DNA of 64,000 bases from Bacteroidales bacterium UBA4295 (lineage in GTDB: Bacteria > Bacteroidota > Bacteroidia > Bacteroidales > Paludibacteraceae): assembly GCA_002395805.1 (NCBI GenBank), contig DGVB01000018.1:1-64000 (forward strand). Direction: 5' to 3'. Below the pieces are notes generated by a model, which was given only the letters and a program-made list of their open reading frames with translations, had not been told where the DNA came from and ran no database searches. The position numbers and the translations under genes were made by a program. Of this stretch, positions 7,773 to 17,900 are shown one piece after another; position 1 is the stretch's first letter; every line of letters begins with the position of its first letter.

Positions 7773-10700
7773 CTATTGTATTCTGACGTTTTTCTCCATG
7801 GATTGCTTGATCCGCTCGCGCAGTTCGCGGGACTGGTTATCCGCTTTCTGATACCAATGGGGTTTGAAATCCCGGGCGAACTTGCATTTGGCGAGTTTGA
7901 TCTTCAGGTCGTCGATATTACCGCTGACATTCACGCCGAGATAAATAGGCGAGAGGACATTGATATCGTAGTCGAAGGTCATGTCGGTATTATGGCGTCC
8001 GCCGAGGGCCACCATATAGTTATCCATCTGCACGCAGAGCGGATAGACATCGATCTCATTCTTATAGATTGTGATCTCCGCATCGATAGAATCGATACGG
8101 TTCTCCGTCTTTTTCTTGAACATCAGCAGTTTGGATATCTTCGAGAAGGTCTCTCCGTCCAGCACGACGAGGTCTTTTCCGGTCAGGGAAGCAGCTCCCC
8201 GGAGGGTGGACAGTTTCGGCTGGTAAGCACTGTTGAGATAGGTCTCCGCCGCCAGATGGAAGCGGGCTGCGCCCTTGAAGGAAGAGAGCATCGGCACCAT
8301 CTGCTCCAGATTAGGAATCATCGTCAGCAGTTCGTCTATATCGACGTCGATCATATGATAGTCGAATCCGAGATAGAGATGGTTGCGCCGCGGGGAGCGG
8401 TACATGGCGGTGAGTTGCAGTTTGGCAGCCCGGCATACGAATCCCATCTCGTCGAGGATCAGCGTACCGTCCTTGATATAGAGCCCGCCCTTGAGGTCCT
8501 TGGCGTTCTGGTTGAATACATCCACCGAACGGATATGGGTAGTCAGCGCCAGATCGACGTCGGTAGGAACTAGGAAGGGATCGCTTTCAGCTGTTGGACC
8601 GCTTTGCTGTTGGACCGTTTCACTGTTAGACCGCTCGCCTTCGCTCGCTGTAGGAGTATCTTCCTCGGAGCCTTTGTCGGCGGAGAACCAAGCCATGAGT
8701 TGGTTAGCGTCGCAGTGGTCGGAGACGACATCCAGTTTGCCCTCGAGGATGGCCTCGTGGCGGAACCATTTGCCGATATTACGGACGGTGCCGGCTATAT
8801 TGAGATCGGAGTTGCCGAGTTCGATACGGGAGTTGGCGATCGTCATCTCGCGGTTGGAATAACTGAACTCGATAGACGGGATATAGACGGGTTCGGGCAA
8901 CCGCTCCGGTATATTGAGTTCGCCGGACTTGAGGTCCACTTTGAGTCTCGGGTTCCACTGGAGCAGGATGTTCTCTTCTCCGGCTTTGTACCGCGCAGCG
9001 GCTTCGAGCGCGAGGGTGCCGGTCTTGGCGGACAGTTCGTCTCCCATGCGGGCATCCAGCGCGGAGGTATGGAGTTTGGCCTGCAGGCGCGGAGCGGACT
9101 TATCCTTGCGTCCGCCGGAGAGCGAAGCTTCCAGTCGCGAAATGCCTAACTCGGCTTTGATATCCTTGAAGAAGCCGTCCAGCGCATCGCATTTGAGCGT
9201 CGCCTGCACGACGGGCATGACAGTCGTATCTTTGGTGTTATACTCCGCATAGAGCTGGAGGGCAGGTGCATCGATCGTGCCGCCCATCGAGTCCATTTCT
9301 ACCTCTACCGGCCGCTCGGAATCCAAGCCTACTGCCGCATAGAGGACAGGGTCTTTGGATAGCATATTGCCTGCTTCCAACTGTATCGTCGACTCTTTGA
9401 GGGCAGCCTTCAGCGGGGTAGCCATCTCGAAATCCACTCTGTCGGTGATCAGGCCTATATGCGCCCAGTTGACCTTCGGTTTGGATGGTCTGGGGTTCGG
9501 CATCTGTATCGTAGCATGAGTCTTCGGCAGATCGGCTACCATCGAATCCATCGCATAATGGATATCCTTCAGGTCAAGGTCGGCAGATATCTTACCTTTC
9601 TCCAGCCGCATAGCGGTCAGGTCAGCGAGACGGATTCGGGCCTTGGCTGTACCTTTGGCGCGACCGGAGAGGTCCATCTTCTCAGGCAGGAAGTACGCGA
9701 AGTCCGGCAGGTTGGCATCGAGGTTCAGCGCCAGATCAAGCAGCATATCGCCCATGAGGTCTTCTATTCTGCCGTTAGCAGCAAGTTTGGAGTCTTTGGT
9801 TTTTGCCGCCAGCCGGTGAATCTCCACGTTGGATATCTCTCCTTCGGTAAGCCGTATGTCTGCGTTGGCATCCAGCTCCATATCGCGCAGGGTATAAGGC
9901 AGCGGTTTGTACGATCCTTCTCCGTCTTCCAACGTCAGATGCGCTTGCACGCGCGGCATCTGGGTTTCGGATACAAAGCCCTGTATGACCGCCTCCAGTT
10001 CGGCTTCTCCGTCCACATCCAGGTCGCTGAGCGACTTGGCGAATTTCTCCGGCACAAGCGCCATGAGCGGCTTGATCTGCCATTTGCCTTTGGTAGCGAG
10101 ACCCAGGTCCAGAGCTATTGAGTCCCGTATATCCGCCGAACCGCTGAGCACCAGCGCAAACTCGTTGACTGCCAGTTCGGCTCTGCGGAAAGCGAAATGC
10201 ATGGAGTCGAGGTTTATCGCCATGGGGGCGTCAAGTCTGACGCTGATGGAGTCGGCATACCGGTCTCCCTTGAGCGACGCACATACATCCTTCGCGTCCA
10301 GGGATACAAACATATCGCTCCATTTCGCCGCAGATGCTGCCAGCCCGGTCTCTCCCAAGGCGGCCGAGATGGTGTCTTTGGCGTCCTCGAAGGTGATATA
10401 TCTGGCTTTGACACGGAGTCCGTCCACGCGCAGTTCTTTGAAAGGCAGGGAGAAAGCCGCGGTATCCTCCTCCGTGGTATCGGGCGAGGTGACGAAGACG
10501 TCGGTGAGGTTGGTTGTGCCGTCGGGAGCGATATAGAAATTGACGAACGCCTCATCCAGTACCGCTTCGTGCACATGGAGGTTCCGATGGTTCAGAAACT
10601 CCATCACATCCACCGTAGCCACCAGTTTGGGCGCGGCTATAACGGTATCGTTTTGCGCTCCCGCTTTGGGGTTGATGATCAGCAGTCCGTCGGCGCGAAG

Positions 10701-10907
10701 TCCGAAACGCGGGAAAGTAGAGAAGAAAGTGAGGTCCACCGACCCTATCTGATGCTCGGCAGTGATGAACCGGTCCGCTGCCTGGCGGGCAATAGGCGTA
10801 AGACGCTCGGGGGTGAAAACCACGTAGCATACGATAGTGGCTGCTACCACTACCGTCAGCACGATACCCAGAAGCGTCCACCCTATGATTTGGAGAGCGC
10901 GTTTCAT
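7773..10907 (-). CDS. AsmA-like envelope protein
   Basis: A 1044-residue protein with one N-terminal membrane anchor (LQIIGWTLLGIVLTVVVAATIVCYVVF), followed by AsmA-like beta-strand-rich sequence. The N-terminal part (ITAEHQIGSVDLTFFSTFPRFGLRADGL) is typical of AsmA. The C-terminal part has AsmA_2-like blocks (MDNYMVALGGRHNTDMTFDYDINVLSP and GNIDDLKIKLAKCKF). Large AsmA-like proteins are thought to bridge the periplasm and move lipids between membranes. A low-complexity stretch DTPTASEGERSNSETVQQQ (about residues 755-775) is encoded by degenerate short repeats at 8580-8650. Its ATG overlaps the stop of the upstream lipoprotein gene (ATGA), so the two are translationally coupled. Confidence 0.8.
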   Translation of the reverse strand: MKRALQIIGWTLLGIVLTVVVAATIVCYVVFTPERLTPIARQAADRFITAEHQIGSVDLTFFSTFPRFGLRADGLLIINPKAGAQNDTVIAAPKLVATVDVMEFLNHRNLHVHEAVLDEAFVNFYIAPDGTTNLTDVFVTSPDTTEEDTAAFSLPFKELRVDGLRVKARYITFEDAKDTISAALGETGLAASAAKWSDMFVSLDAKDVCASLKGDRYADSISVRLDAPMAINLDSMHFAFRRAELAVNEFALVLSGSADIRDSIALDLGLATKGKWQIKPLMALVPEKFAKSLSDLDVDGEAELEAVIQGFVSETQMPRVQAHLTLEDGEGSYKPLPYTLRDMELDANADIRLTEGEISNVEIHRLAAKTKDSKLAANGRIEDLMGDMLLDLALNLDANLPDFAYFLPEKMDLSGRAKGTAKARIRLADLTAMRLEKGKISADLDLKDIHYAMDSMVADLPKTHATIQMPNPRPSKPKVNWAHIGLITDRVDFEMATPLKAALKESTIQLEAGNMLSKDPVLYAAVGLDSERPVEVEMDSMGGTIDAPALQLYAEYNTKDTTVMPVVQATLKCDALDGFFKDIKAELGISRLEASLSGGRKDKSAPRLQAKLHTSALDARMGDELSAKTGTLALEAAARYKAGEENILLQWNPRLKVDLKSGELNIPERLPEPVYIPSIEFSYSNREMTIANSRIELGNSDLNIAGTVRNIGKWFRHEAILEGKLDVVSDHCDANQLMAWFSADKGSEEDTPTASEGERSNSETVQQQSGPTAESDPFLVPTDVDLALTTHIRSVDVFNQNAKDLKGGLYIKDGTLILDEMGFVCRAAKLQLTAMYRSPRRNHLYLGFDYHMIDVDIDELLTMIPNLEQMVPMLSSFKGAARFHLAAETYLNSAYQPKLSTLRGAASLTGKDLVVLDGETFSKISKLLMFKKKTENRIDSIDAEITIYKNEIDVYPLCVQMDNYMVALGGRHNTDMTFDYDINVLSPIYLGVNVSGNIDDLKIKLAKCKFARDFKPHWYQKADNQSRELRERIKQSMEKNVRIQ

Positions 10908-11335
10908 TTCGTTGTAACGACTTTGGTGAAGTTGAATTTAATCGATTTATGTTCCTTTTCGTAATAGGACAGCTCGGTATCGGTGAGAACCGTGACCACA
11001 TACACCTTGGGAATCTCCGCGCCGCCGTTGTCCATCAGGTGGATCTCCGTCAGGTTGCCGGTGGTCTCAAACAGATATTTGAACCATCCGTTGCCTTTGG
11101 GCAGAAGGTCGTCCTCGGTTATATCCTCCGCCTCGTCCCATTCGCGGCCGTAGAGATAGCCCGTTTCATCGGATTGCTCCTTGGTGAAGCGGACATAATG
11201 CTCGGTGTTATTCTCCTGCCAAAGTCCCTGCAGGTCGCTCAGCTGGTACGAAGGTGTAGTCTTGTTGAACATGTCGCAACTCGCCAGGGCTACGGCTACA
11301 AAGGCAAGGAATAGAAACTGAATACTCTTTTTCAT
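10904..11335 (-). CDS. Small lipocalin-like lipoprotein
   Basis: A 143-residue protein with a lipoprotein signal (MKKSIQFLFLAFVAVALASC). The mature part starts with a lipocalin-like pattern (LSDLQGLWQEN...YVRFTKE) and ends with strand-like segments (YVVTVLTDTELSYYEKEHKSIKFNFTKV). This matches small lipocalin-like proteins common in Bacteroidales, whose ligand is unknown. It overlaps the AsmA-like gene by 4 bp and is probably in one operon with it. A role in envelope lipid handling would fit the partner but is inference. Confidence 0.65.
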   Translation of the reverse strand: MKKSIQFLFLAFVAVALASCDMFNKTTPSYQLSDLQGLWQENNTEHYVRFTKEQSDETGYLYGREWDEAEDITEDDLLPKGNGWFKYLFETTGNLTEIHLMDNGGAEIPKVYVVTVLTDTELSYYEKEHKSIKFNFTKVVTTK

Positions 11336-11350
11336 GTGTGTAATCTTTTT

Positions 11351-11384
11351 AGTTGACTAGTTTACTAGTGGACTAGTTGACTAG
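11351..11384. repeat. Octamer array (AGTTGACT type), 4 copies
   Basis: Units AGTTGACT, AGTTTACT, AGTGGACT and AGTTGACT fill the gap between ileS and the lipoprotein gene. The unit is 8 bp here, unlike the 7-bp arrays elsewhere. Confidence 0.85.
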
Positions 11385-14300
11385 GATTTCTTAATGTTTA
11401 TCTTTACATTATATCCGTCCATCTCCAATACAGATGTGAGACCGGCTTCGCCTGTCAGACCGCTTTCGCTGTCAGAAGTCAGACTGAGCGAAGTAGCCAG
11501 CACCTGGGAGGCGATGTACTCGCCGCAATGAAGGACTGCGTTGTGGATCTCGGGACGGTCTTCGAGAACGATCGCGATACGGTCGGTGATCTCGAAGCCG
11601 GAGGACTTACGGAGATTCTGGATACGGTTGATCAGTTCGCGAGCGATACCCTCTTCGATGAGTTCGTCGGTCAGTTCGATATCGAGCGCGATGGTCAGGA
11701 TACCATTGTTCGCAACCAACCAGCCGGGCATGTCTTCCGTCAGGATCTCGACGTCCTCGGACACTATCGTGCAGTTGAAAGTTGAAAGTTGAAAGTTGAA
11801 AGAACCTTCGGCTTCCATTTGGGCGATGTCGTCTTGGGACATGGCGTTGATAGCGGCAGCAAGGGCTTTCATGGACGCGCCTACTTTCTTGCCGAGGACT
11901 TTGAAGTTCGGTTTGATCTTCTTAACGAGACGGATCTCGGATTGCTCTGCGGGAACGATCACCAGTTCCTTCACGTTCACCTCCGATTTGATAAGGTCGG
12001 CTACATGGAGGAGGGCATCGGCAGTCTCGCGGTCAGGTGTCGGGATTACGGCTTTCTGCAGCGGCTGGCGCACGTTTTTCTCGGCGCGTTTGCGGAGCGA
12101 GAGGATCGTAGAGGTAGCCTGCTGAGCCAGATACATCTGGCGCTCCAGGGTAAGATTGATGAGCGCTTCGTCAGCTTTGGGCCATGTGCTGAGGTGCACC
12201 GTCTCGCCGGTAAGGTCGCGATAGAGACGGTCGGCATAGAAGGGTGCATTCGGCGCCATGAGTTGGGCTACCGTCTTGAGGCAGGTATAGAGGGTGGTGT
12301 ATGCCGCCTGTTTATCGGCATCCATCTCGCCGCCCCAGAAACGCTTACGGTTGAGGCGCACGTACCAGTTGGAGAGATCATCCTGCACGAAATCGGAGAT
12401 AGCGCGTCCGGCTCTGGTAGGTTCGTATGCTTCGTACGCCTCCGTCACCTCTTTGACAAGGGAGTTGAGACGCGAGAGGATCCAGCGGTCAATCTCTGAA
12501 GCCTCACCCCGACCCTCTCCCGAAGAGAGGGAGGAAGGCTCCCATCCGTCCACATTGGCATAGAGGGCGAAGAAGCCGTAGGTGTTATAGAGCGTGCCGA
12601 AGAACTTACGGCGGACCTCATCCACTCCTTCGGGGTCGAACTTGAGGTTCTCCCACGGGCTGGAGTTGGTGAGCATATACCACCGTACGGCATCGGCACC
12701 ATAGGTGTCGAGTGCGCCGAAAGGATCAACGGCGTTGCCCAGACGTTTGGACATCTTATTGCCGTTCTTATCGAGCACGAGGCCGTTGGAGATGACATTC
12801 TTGTACGCCACGGTACCTTCGATCATCGTATGGATAGCATGGAGGGTGAAGAACCATCCGCGGGTCTGATCCACACCTTCGGAGATAAAGTCCGCGGTGC
12901 GCGGCAGGTCGGCGTTCTCGAACGGATAGTGGTTCTGGGCATACGGCATGGCGCCGGAGTCGAACCATACATCGATGAGGTCCAGTTCGCGTTTCATCGG
13001 TTTGCCGGAGGGCGAGACAAGGACGATGGAGTCCACATACGGACGATGCAGATCGATCACGGACGGATCGTAGTTCGCCTTCGAGTAGTCGCCGGGTTTA
13101 TGGTTCGGCCAGGGATTCGCTTTCATGAAGCCCGCCTTGACGGATTTGTCTATCTCCTCGAATAGTTCGGCAATCGAGCCGATACATATCTCCTCGGCTC
13201 CATCCTCGGTACGCCAGATAGGCAGCGGTGTGCCCCAGTAGCGCGAGCGGGAGAGATTCCAGTCATTGAGGTTCTCCAGCCATTTGCCGAAACGTCCGGT
13301 ACCGGTCGATTCGGGTTGCCAGTTGATGGTCTTGTTGAGGGCGATCATCTCGTCGCGCGCCTTGGTGGAGCGGATAAACCAGGAGTCCAGCGGATAATAG
13401 AGGACGGGTTTGTCGGTACGCCAGCAGTGGGGGTACGAGTGTACGTGCTTCTCCGTGCGAAGCAGACGGCCGTCCGATTTCATCTCCAGGCAGAGATGGA
13501 GATCGAGCGTCTCGGCTTTCGCCGCAGCGGCTTCGTCGTATTTGCCGTCCACCGTGAACTGCGGGTCATAGGCGTTCTTGACCCATCGGCCGGCATAGCG
13601 GCGGTAGAGTTCGTCATTGACGTTGGCCTTGTACCACTCCTCGTCGAGGTCCTCGATATTCCAGTATTTACCGGTGAAATCGACCATCGGGCGGGGTCCG
13701 TAGTTCTTGGTCTGCATATAGAGCCCCGGCACGCCGGCAGCGTCGCCCACTTTCTTGTCGTCGGCACCGAAGGTAGGCGCGATATGCACGATACCGGTAC
13801 CGTCGTCGGTGGTGACATAGTCGCCGGGGATGACGCGGAAAGCTCCTTCGCCCGGATTGACCCAGGGGAAGAGGGGTTCGTACTCCAGGCCGACGAGGTC
13901 AGCACCTTTGCCGCGCCAAACGATCTTCGGCTCCAGGAGTTTGCCCTCTTCGTCCACACCGCAGAGCTCTTTGCGATAAGCATCGAGACGTGCCTCGGCG
14001 AGGATGATCACCTCCGGCTTTGAGTCCGAAGGACGGTCTTTCGACTTTTGACTTTCTACTTCTACGGCTATATAGTCGATCTTCGGACCGACGCAAAGGG
14101 CAGTATTGGACGGCAGCGTCCACGGGGTCGTCGTCCAGGCGATGATATAAGCCTCTCCCCGGCCCTCCCCCGTAGGGAGGGAGGTATTTTTCACTTTGAA
14201 GCGGGCGGTGCAGGTGAGGTCCTTGACGTCGCGGTAGCAGCCGGGTTGGTTGAGCTCGTGGGAACTGAGACCCGTGCCGGCAGCAGGCGAGTACGGCTGG

Positions 14301-14836
14301 ATGGTATAGCCCTTGTAGAGATAGCCCTTCTTGTAAAGCTCCTTGAGCAGATACCAGAGCGTCTCGATATACTTGTTGTCGTAGGTGATATAGGGATTGT
14401 CGAGATCGACCCAGTATCCCATCTGCTTGGTGAGGTTGGTCCACTCCGCCGTGTATTTCATTACCTCGCGGCGGCAGGCGGCGTTGTACTCATCGACGGA
14501 TATCTTCCGGCCGATGTCCTCCTTGGTGATACCTAACATCTTCTCCACGCCGAGCTCCACGGGCAGACCGTGGGTGTCCCATCCGGCTTTGCGGCGGACT
14601 TGGTAGCCCTGCATGGTCTTGAAGCGGCAGAAGGTATCCTTGATGGTACGCGCCATGACATGGTGGATACCGGGCATACCGTTGGCAGAAGGCGGTCCCT
14701 CGAAGAAGAGGAACTGCGGGTGTCCCTCGCGGGTAGTGATACTTTTCTCAAATAACCCCTCTTGCTCCCATTGAGCCAGCACTTCGCGGCTCAATGCGGG
14801 CAAGTTCAACTGTTTGTATTCGTTAAAACGTTTCAT
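11381..14836 (-). CDS. ileS: Isoleucyl-tRNA synthetase
   Basis: Charges tRNA-Ile in the cytoplasm. The 1151-residue protein has the class I signature as PPSANGMPGIHHV (residues 48-60), the editing-domain stretch AWTTTPWTLPSNTAL, the KMSKS motif as GNKMSKRLGN, and the C-terminal anticodon-binding region. Several short insertions derive from repeats. TSLPTGEGRGEA (about 218-229) and SSLSSGEGRGEA (about 768-779) come from GC palindromes; VESQKSKDRPSD (about 257-268) and FNFQLSTFN (about 1012-1020) come from heptamers; SLTSDSESGLTGEAGLTS near the C-terminus comes from degenerate short repeats. They fall between conserved blocks, so the enzyme should be active. Its promoter abuts the terminator of the giant gene upstream. 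Confidence 0.97.
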   Translation of the reverse strand: MKRFNEYKQLNLPALSREVLAQWEQEGLFEKSITTREGHPQFLFFEGPPSANGMPGIHHVMARTIKDTFCRFKTMQGYQVRRKAGWDTHGLPVELGVEKMLGITKEDIGRKISVDEYNAACRREVMKYTAEWTNLTKQMGYWVDLDNPYITYDNKYIETLWYLLKELYKKGYLYKGYTIQPYSPAAGTGLSSHELNQPGCYRDVKDLTCTARFKVKNTSLPTGEGRGEAYIIAWTTTPWTLPSNTALCVGPKIDYIAVEVESQKSKDRPSDSKPEVIILAEARLDAYRKELCGVDEEGKLLEPKIVWRGKGADLVGLEYEPLFPWVNPGEGAFRVIPGDYVTTDDGTGIVHIAPTFGADDKKVGDAAGVPGLYMQTKNYGPRPMVDFTGKYWNIEDLDEEWYKANVNDELYRRYAGRWVKNAYDPQFTVDGKYDEAAAAKAETLDLHLCLEMKSDGRLLRTEKHVHSYPHCWRTDKPVLYYPLDSWFIRSTKARDEMIALNKTINWQPESTGTGRFGKWLENLNDWNLSRSRYWGTPLPIWRTEDGAEEICIGSIAELFEEIDKSVKAGFMKANPWPNHKPGDYSKANYDPSVIDLHRPYVDSIVLVSPSGKPMKRELDLIDVWFDSGAMPYAQNHYPFENADLPRTADFISEGVDQTRGWFFTLHAIHTMIEGTVAYKNVISNGLVLDKNGNKMSKRLGNAVDPFGALDTYGADAVRWYMLTNSSPWENLKFDPEGVDEVRRKFFGTLYNTYGFFALYANVDGWEPSSLSSGEGRGEASEIDRWILSRLNSLVKEVTEAYEAYEPTRAGRAISDFVQDDLSNWYVRLNRKRFWGGEMDADKQAAYTTLYTCLKTVAQLMAPNAPFYADRLYRDLTGETVHLSTWPKADEALINLTLERQMYLAQQATSTILSLRKRAEKNVRQPLQKAVIPTPDRETADALLHVADLIKSEVNVKELVIVPAEQSEIRLVKKIKPNFKVLGKKVGASMKALAAAINAMSQDDIAQMEAEGSFNFQLSTFNCTIVSEDVEILTEDMPGWLVANNGILTIALDIELTDELIEEGIARELINRIQNLRKSSGFEITDRIAIVLEDRPEIHNAVLHCGEYIASQVLATSLSLTSDSESGLTGEAGLTSVLEMDGYNVKINIKKS
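11774..11801 (-). repeat. Heptamer array GTTGAAA, 4 copies, inside ileS
   Basis: Four perfect GTTGAAA units encode FNFQLSTFN in the synthetase C-terminal region. The same unit is used at 5371-5428. Confidence 0.95.
12501..12535 (-). repeat. GC-rich palindrome inside ileS (second)
   Basis: A GCCT leader, CCCC, then CCCTCTC/GAGAGGG arms around a short loop. It encodes SSLSSGEGRGEA just before the conserved EIDRWILSRLN block. Confidence 0.85.
14038..14066 (-). repeat. Heptamer array (GTCGAAA/GTAGAAA type) inside ileS
   Basis: On the coding strand the units are GTAGAAA, GTCAAAA and GTCGAAA, encoding VESQKSK. The identical peptide and unit order appear in the CNNM/CBS gene at 41093-41120. Confidence 0.85.
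14151..14184 (-). repeat. GC-rich palindrome inside ileS (first)
   Basis: A GCCT leader, CCCC, then CCCTCCC/GGGAGGG arms. It encodes TSLPTGEGRGEA immediately before the conserved IAWTTTPWTLPSN motif. Confidence 0.88.
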
Positions 14837-14876
14837 GAATATGTTAGTAAATAATTTAGCCTATAAATTGCGGGTG

Positions 14877-14907
14877 CAAAGTTACTGCTTTTTTCTGACA
14901 TACGCAA
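14877..14907 (-). promoter_or_regulatory. Promoter of ileS
   Basis: On the minus strand TTG (14907-14905) extends to TTGCGTATGTC, with a 20-bp spacer and TAACTTTG (14884-14877). The TTG is formed by the end of the upstream terminator T-run. Confidence 0.75.
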
Positions 14908-14928
14908 AAAAAAACGCCCCGAAGGGCG
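14906..14928 (-). terminator. Rho-independent terminator of the giant gene
   Basis: Minus strand: CGCCC/GGGCG stem with a short loop (14928-14915) followed by nine T, starting 4 bp after the giant gene's stop codon. The T-run merges with the ileS -33 element. Confidence 0.85.
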
Positions 14929-14932
14929 ATTT

Positions 14933-17900
14933 TTACATGTTGAGCACCTTGTGCGCCTTGTCGTTGACTTTGACGACGTAGCCGTTTTGGAGGATGAGCG
15001 GCGTGGAGTATTCGTATCCGGAGGAGATAGCCTGGTGTACCAGTTGACCGGAAGGCGAATAGACGGTGATCCTATCGCCGGCGACAAGGCCGCGGACATG
15101 GAGCGATCCCTCGTAGGTATAGACCACATACTGGCGGGAGCCGTTCTTGTCGGTCTTCGGGAATCCTCCGATACGGATAGCGAAGCGTTTGTTGTTCTCG
15201 CCCGGCTCGATATCGGCGGTATAGTCCTCCTCCAGAAGGTTGATGAACTTATTCTTCCGGTAGTCAATCAGCCACACATACGCATAGTCTGCAAAGGCTT
15301 CTTTCTCGGGGAGATCGAAGGTGAAGGATTTAGTGTCAGTGTCAGTGACAGTAGCCGGGATATAGACACCGAGCGGGATATCCACCTCCGTAGGCGCGGA
15401 GCCGAGGAGCGAGATACGCGACGAACGCGTATTATCCAGCATATAGAGCTGAGGCTGATTATTGCCGGACATCCATTTCACCGCATCCTTGCCATAGGTA
15501 TAGCGCACGGTCTTATTCGCCATAGAATCCGGCATTGCTATCAGAATGTCGGAGTAGCCCCCCTGCCCCCTGGAGGGGGAGGATGCTTCTCTCCTTGCGG
15601 GAGACGGCATGGGAGCAGCGGGTTTTGATACCATCCGGAGAATAGGACGGTCGGCACGCTCATTCAACGCATAGTATGGCAGGTGGAAGACGAGTGTCTC
15701 CTTGCCCTTGGTGGTCGCGGTCTGGGTGAAGAACGCATTACCCATCGACATGATGGAGCCTCTATCCCACGAGCGAGCCGAGTATATCTGGTCTCCCTTA
15801 GTGAGATACTCTCCGGCGCCGTCCATCTGGTAGAAGACATGGGGGATATACATCTGGCGGAGATAATTGCCTTCCTCCAAGATGGTATCCGTCCGATAAT
15901 TGGACACGAGCCACGGCAGACCCTTCATATTCCAGCCCATATCCTCCTGCCGTGTGAAGTTGAGTACATCGCCGGTACCGGCTGTACGGTGGTCGTACTG
16001 GGTGAGATCAACGTATTTGTCATTAGCCTCCTCGGTATAGACATATTTTCCGAGCTCGGGAGCAAAAGCCGTGAACCTCAGCAGGGTATCGGTATCCGCG
16101 CCGAAATCCATCAGGTATCCCTGGGTGGCGGTACGGTTCGCGGTATCTATTTTCTGCCAGAGAGCCGAGTTGTCCGTCTGGAAGACATAGTCTTTCGCCG
16201 AGCGCGCCAAACCGTTGTACTGATACCAGTTGAGCGGCAGCGGTTTGAGCGTCTGCACCAACGAGTCCGAAGAGGCGGTATAAGCGGTGGATATGATATT
16301 CTCCACCGAGTAGTTATACGGCATGGCGGTCATGGAATAGCGCTGGTTAACGAAGCGTTTCTCCGCGGCGAGGTAGTTGAGTTGCACCGTGTGGCCGTTG
16401 CCGTAGAAGGACGAGCCGGGTTTGAGGAGCATGTACCCCGGACGGAGTATGATCGAGTCTCCATTGAAATCGATAAAGTCCTCTTTTTCGTACTGCATCG
16501 TTATCGCGCTGCTATCCATGAGATAGACGACGGATCCCGGGTGTGGGTATTGGTGTCCGCCGTAATGGGATGTGAAGGCCTTCGCCAGTTTTCCCTCTGC
16601 ATGGGCGTTACCGATTTCCTCGGCGGTGCGGATGACCTCTGTCCTTGCCGTTATCTCGACGACGGTCTTTGGTTCTATTCTCCAGGTCTCCAACGCGCCC
16701 CTATCAACGGTAGTGATCCGGCGCGGGTTGCCCAGTATATCGCGGTCCAAGCCGAAGCATACCGTGCTGTCCGCCGTATAGGGGTTGAAAGCATCAGGCA
16801 GGCTCTCTACGCCGGCATTGATTTCCTTGGAGCGCTCATGGAGCTGGTAAGCCAGAGTAGGATAAGCAGTCAGGTATGCCAGCAGGGTATATACATTGCC
16901 GTCCGTGAGGTACGGCGCGAAGCAATGGAGCTCCGCGGCATAACCGGCTATGTTATTGACCGACGAATCGGCGGCAGTAGCCGATATGTCTATCGGAGTA
17001 TCAGAGGGTTTAGCCGTCAGTACGGTGTTATTGAGCGCCAGGCCATTGGCACCGAGGCGCAGTACGGTAGTCGCCGTATCGGCGTAGAAGAGGGAGTTAT
17101 AGACGAGTCCTTTCTGTATATCCGCCACGGGCACACCGTCCGCCGTCTTGTTCTCCGTGAGAATGCAGTTCCGCACCACTGCGTGCGTCTTGTCCAGCAG
17201 GACGGGCGACTCCGTAAGCGTCTTGCCCGGATTGGTGATCACAAATCCGTCGAGCAGGAAGCCGGTGGCATAGTCCGCTCCGGCAGCGGTAGAGACGGAA
17301 GCTATACGCGTAGGCGTAGCATTCGGCGAGGCGACTCCGGTTACCTTGGCACGTACATAGTTGACATAATGGCGGCAGCCCTCGTTGGTGTATTGTTTCG
17401 CCACCGTATCCAGCCATGCGGTATCGTTGAATCCCGCGGGTATGCTGCCATAGACATTCACGCCATCGCGGGCGACAATATGGTATTCGTCCTTCGCGTC
17501 GTAGGAGCCTTTGACAAAGACATAGGATTTCCGGGTTTCGGGATTTCCTACCTCTTTATTCAAATAGGTATATAGCGCCGCCGCGTCGATAGCGTTCTGG
17601 AGTTGTCCCTGTCCGAAAGGCGAGAGCCATGAGGAACCGTTTCCGGCGGTAGCGGCAGGCATATCGGGCTGCACGTACAGCACGCGCTGGAGGACGGCGA
17701 GGCACTCATACGCTCCGCGTTCCATGCCTTCTCCATAGACACGCGGTTTAGCCGCCAGATCGCTATCCTTCGCCAGCGCAAGGATAGAGACGGACTTGAA
17801 GCCGTTGGACCTGCGCCAGTATTTGCCATGCGTAGCCTCGCTGGTGTCGGGGTGCATACGGAAGAAGACACGATTGCGATAGAGCGTCGTATCCGCCATA

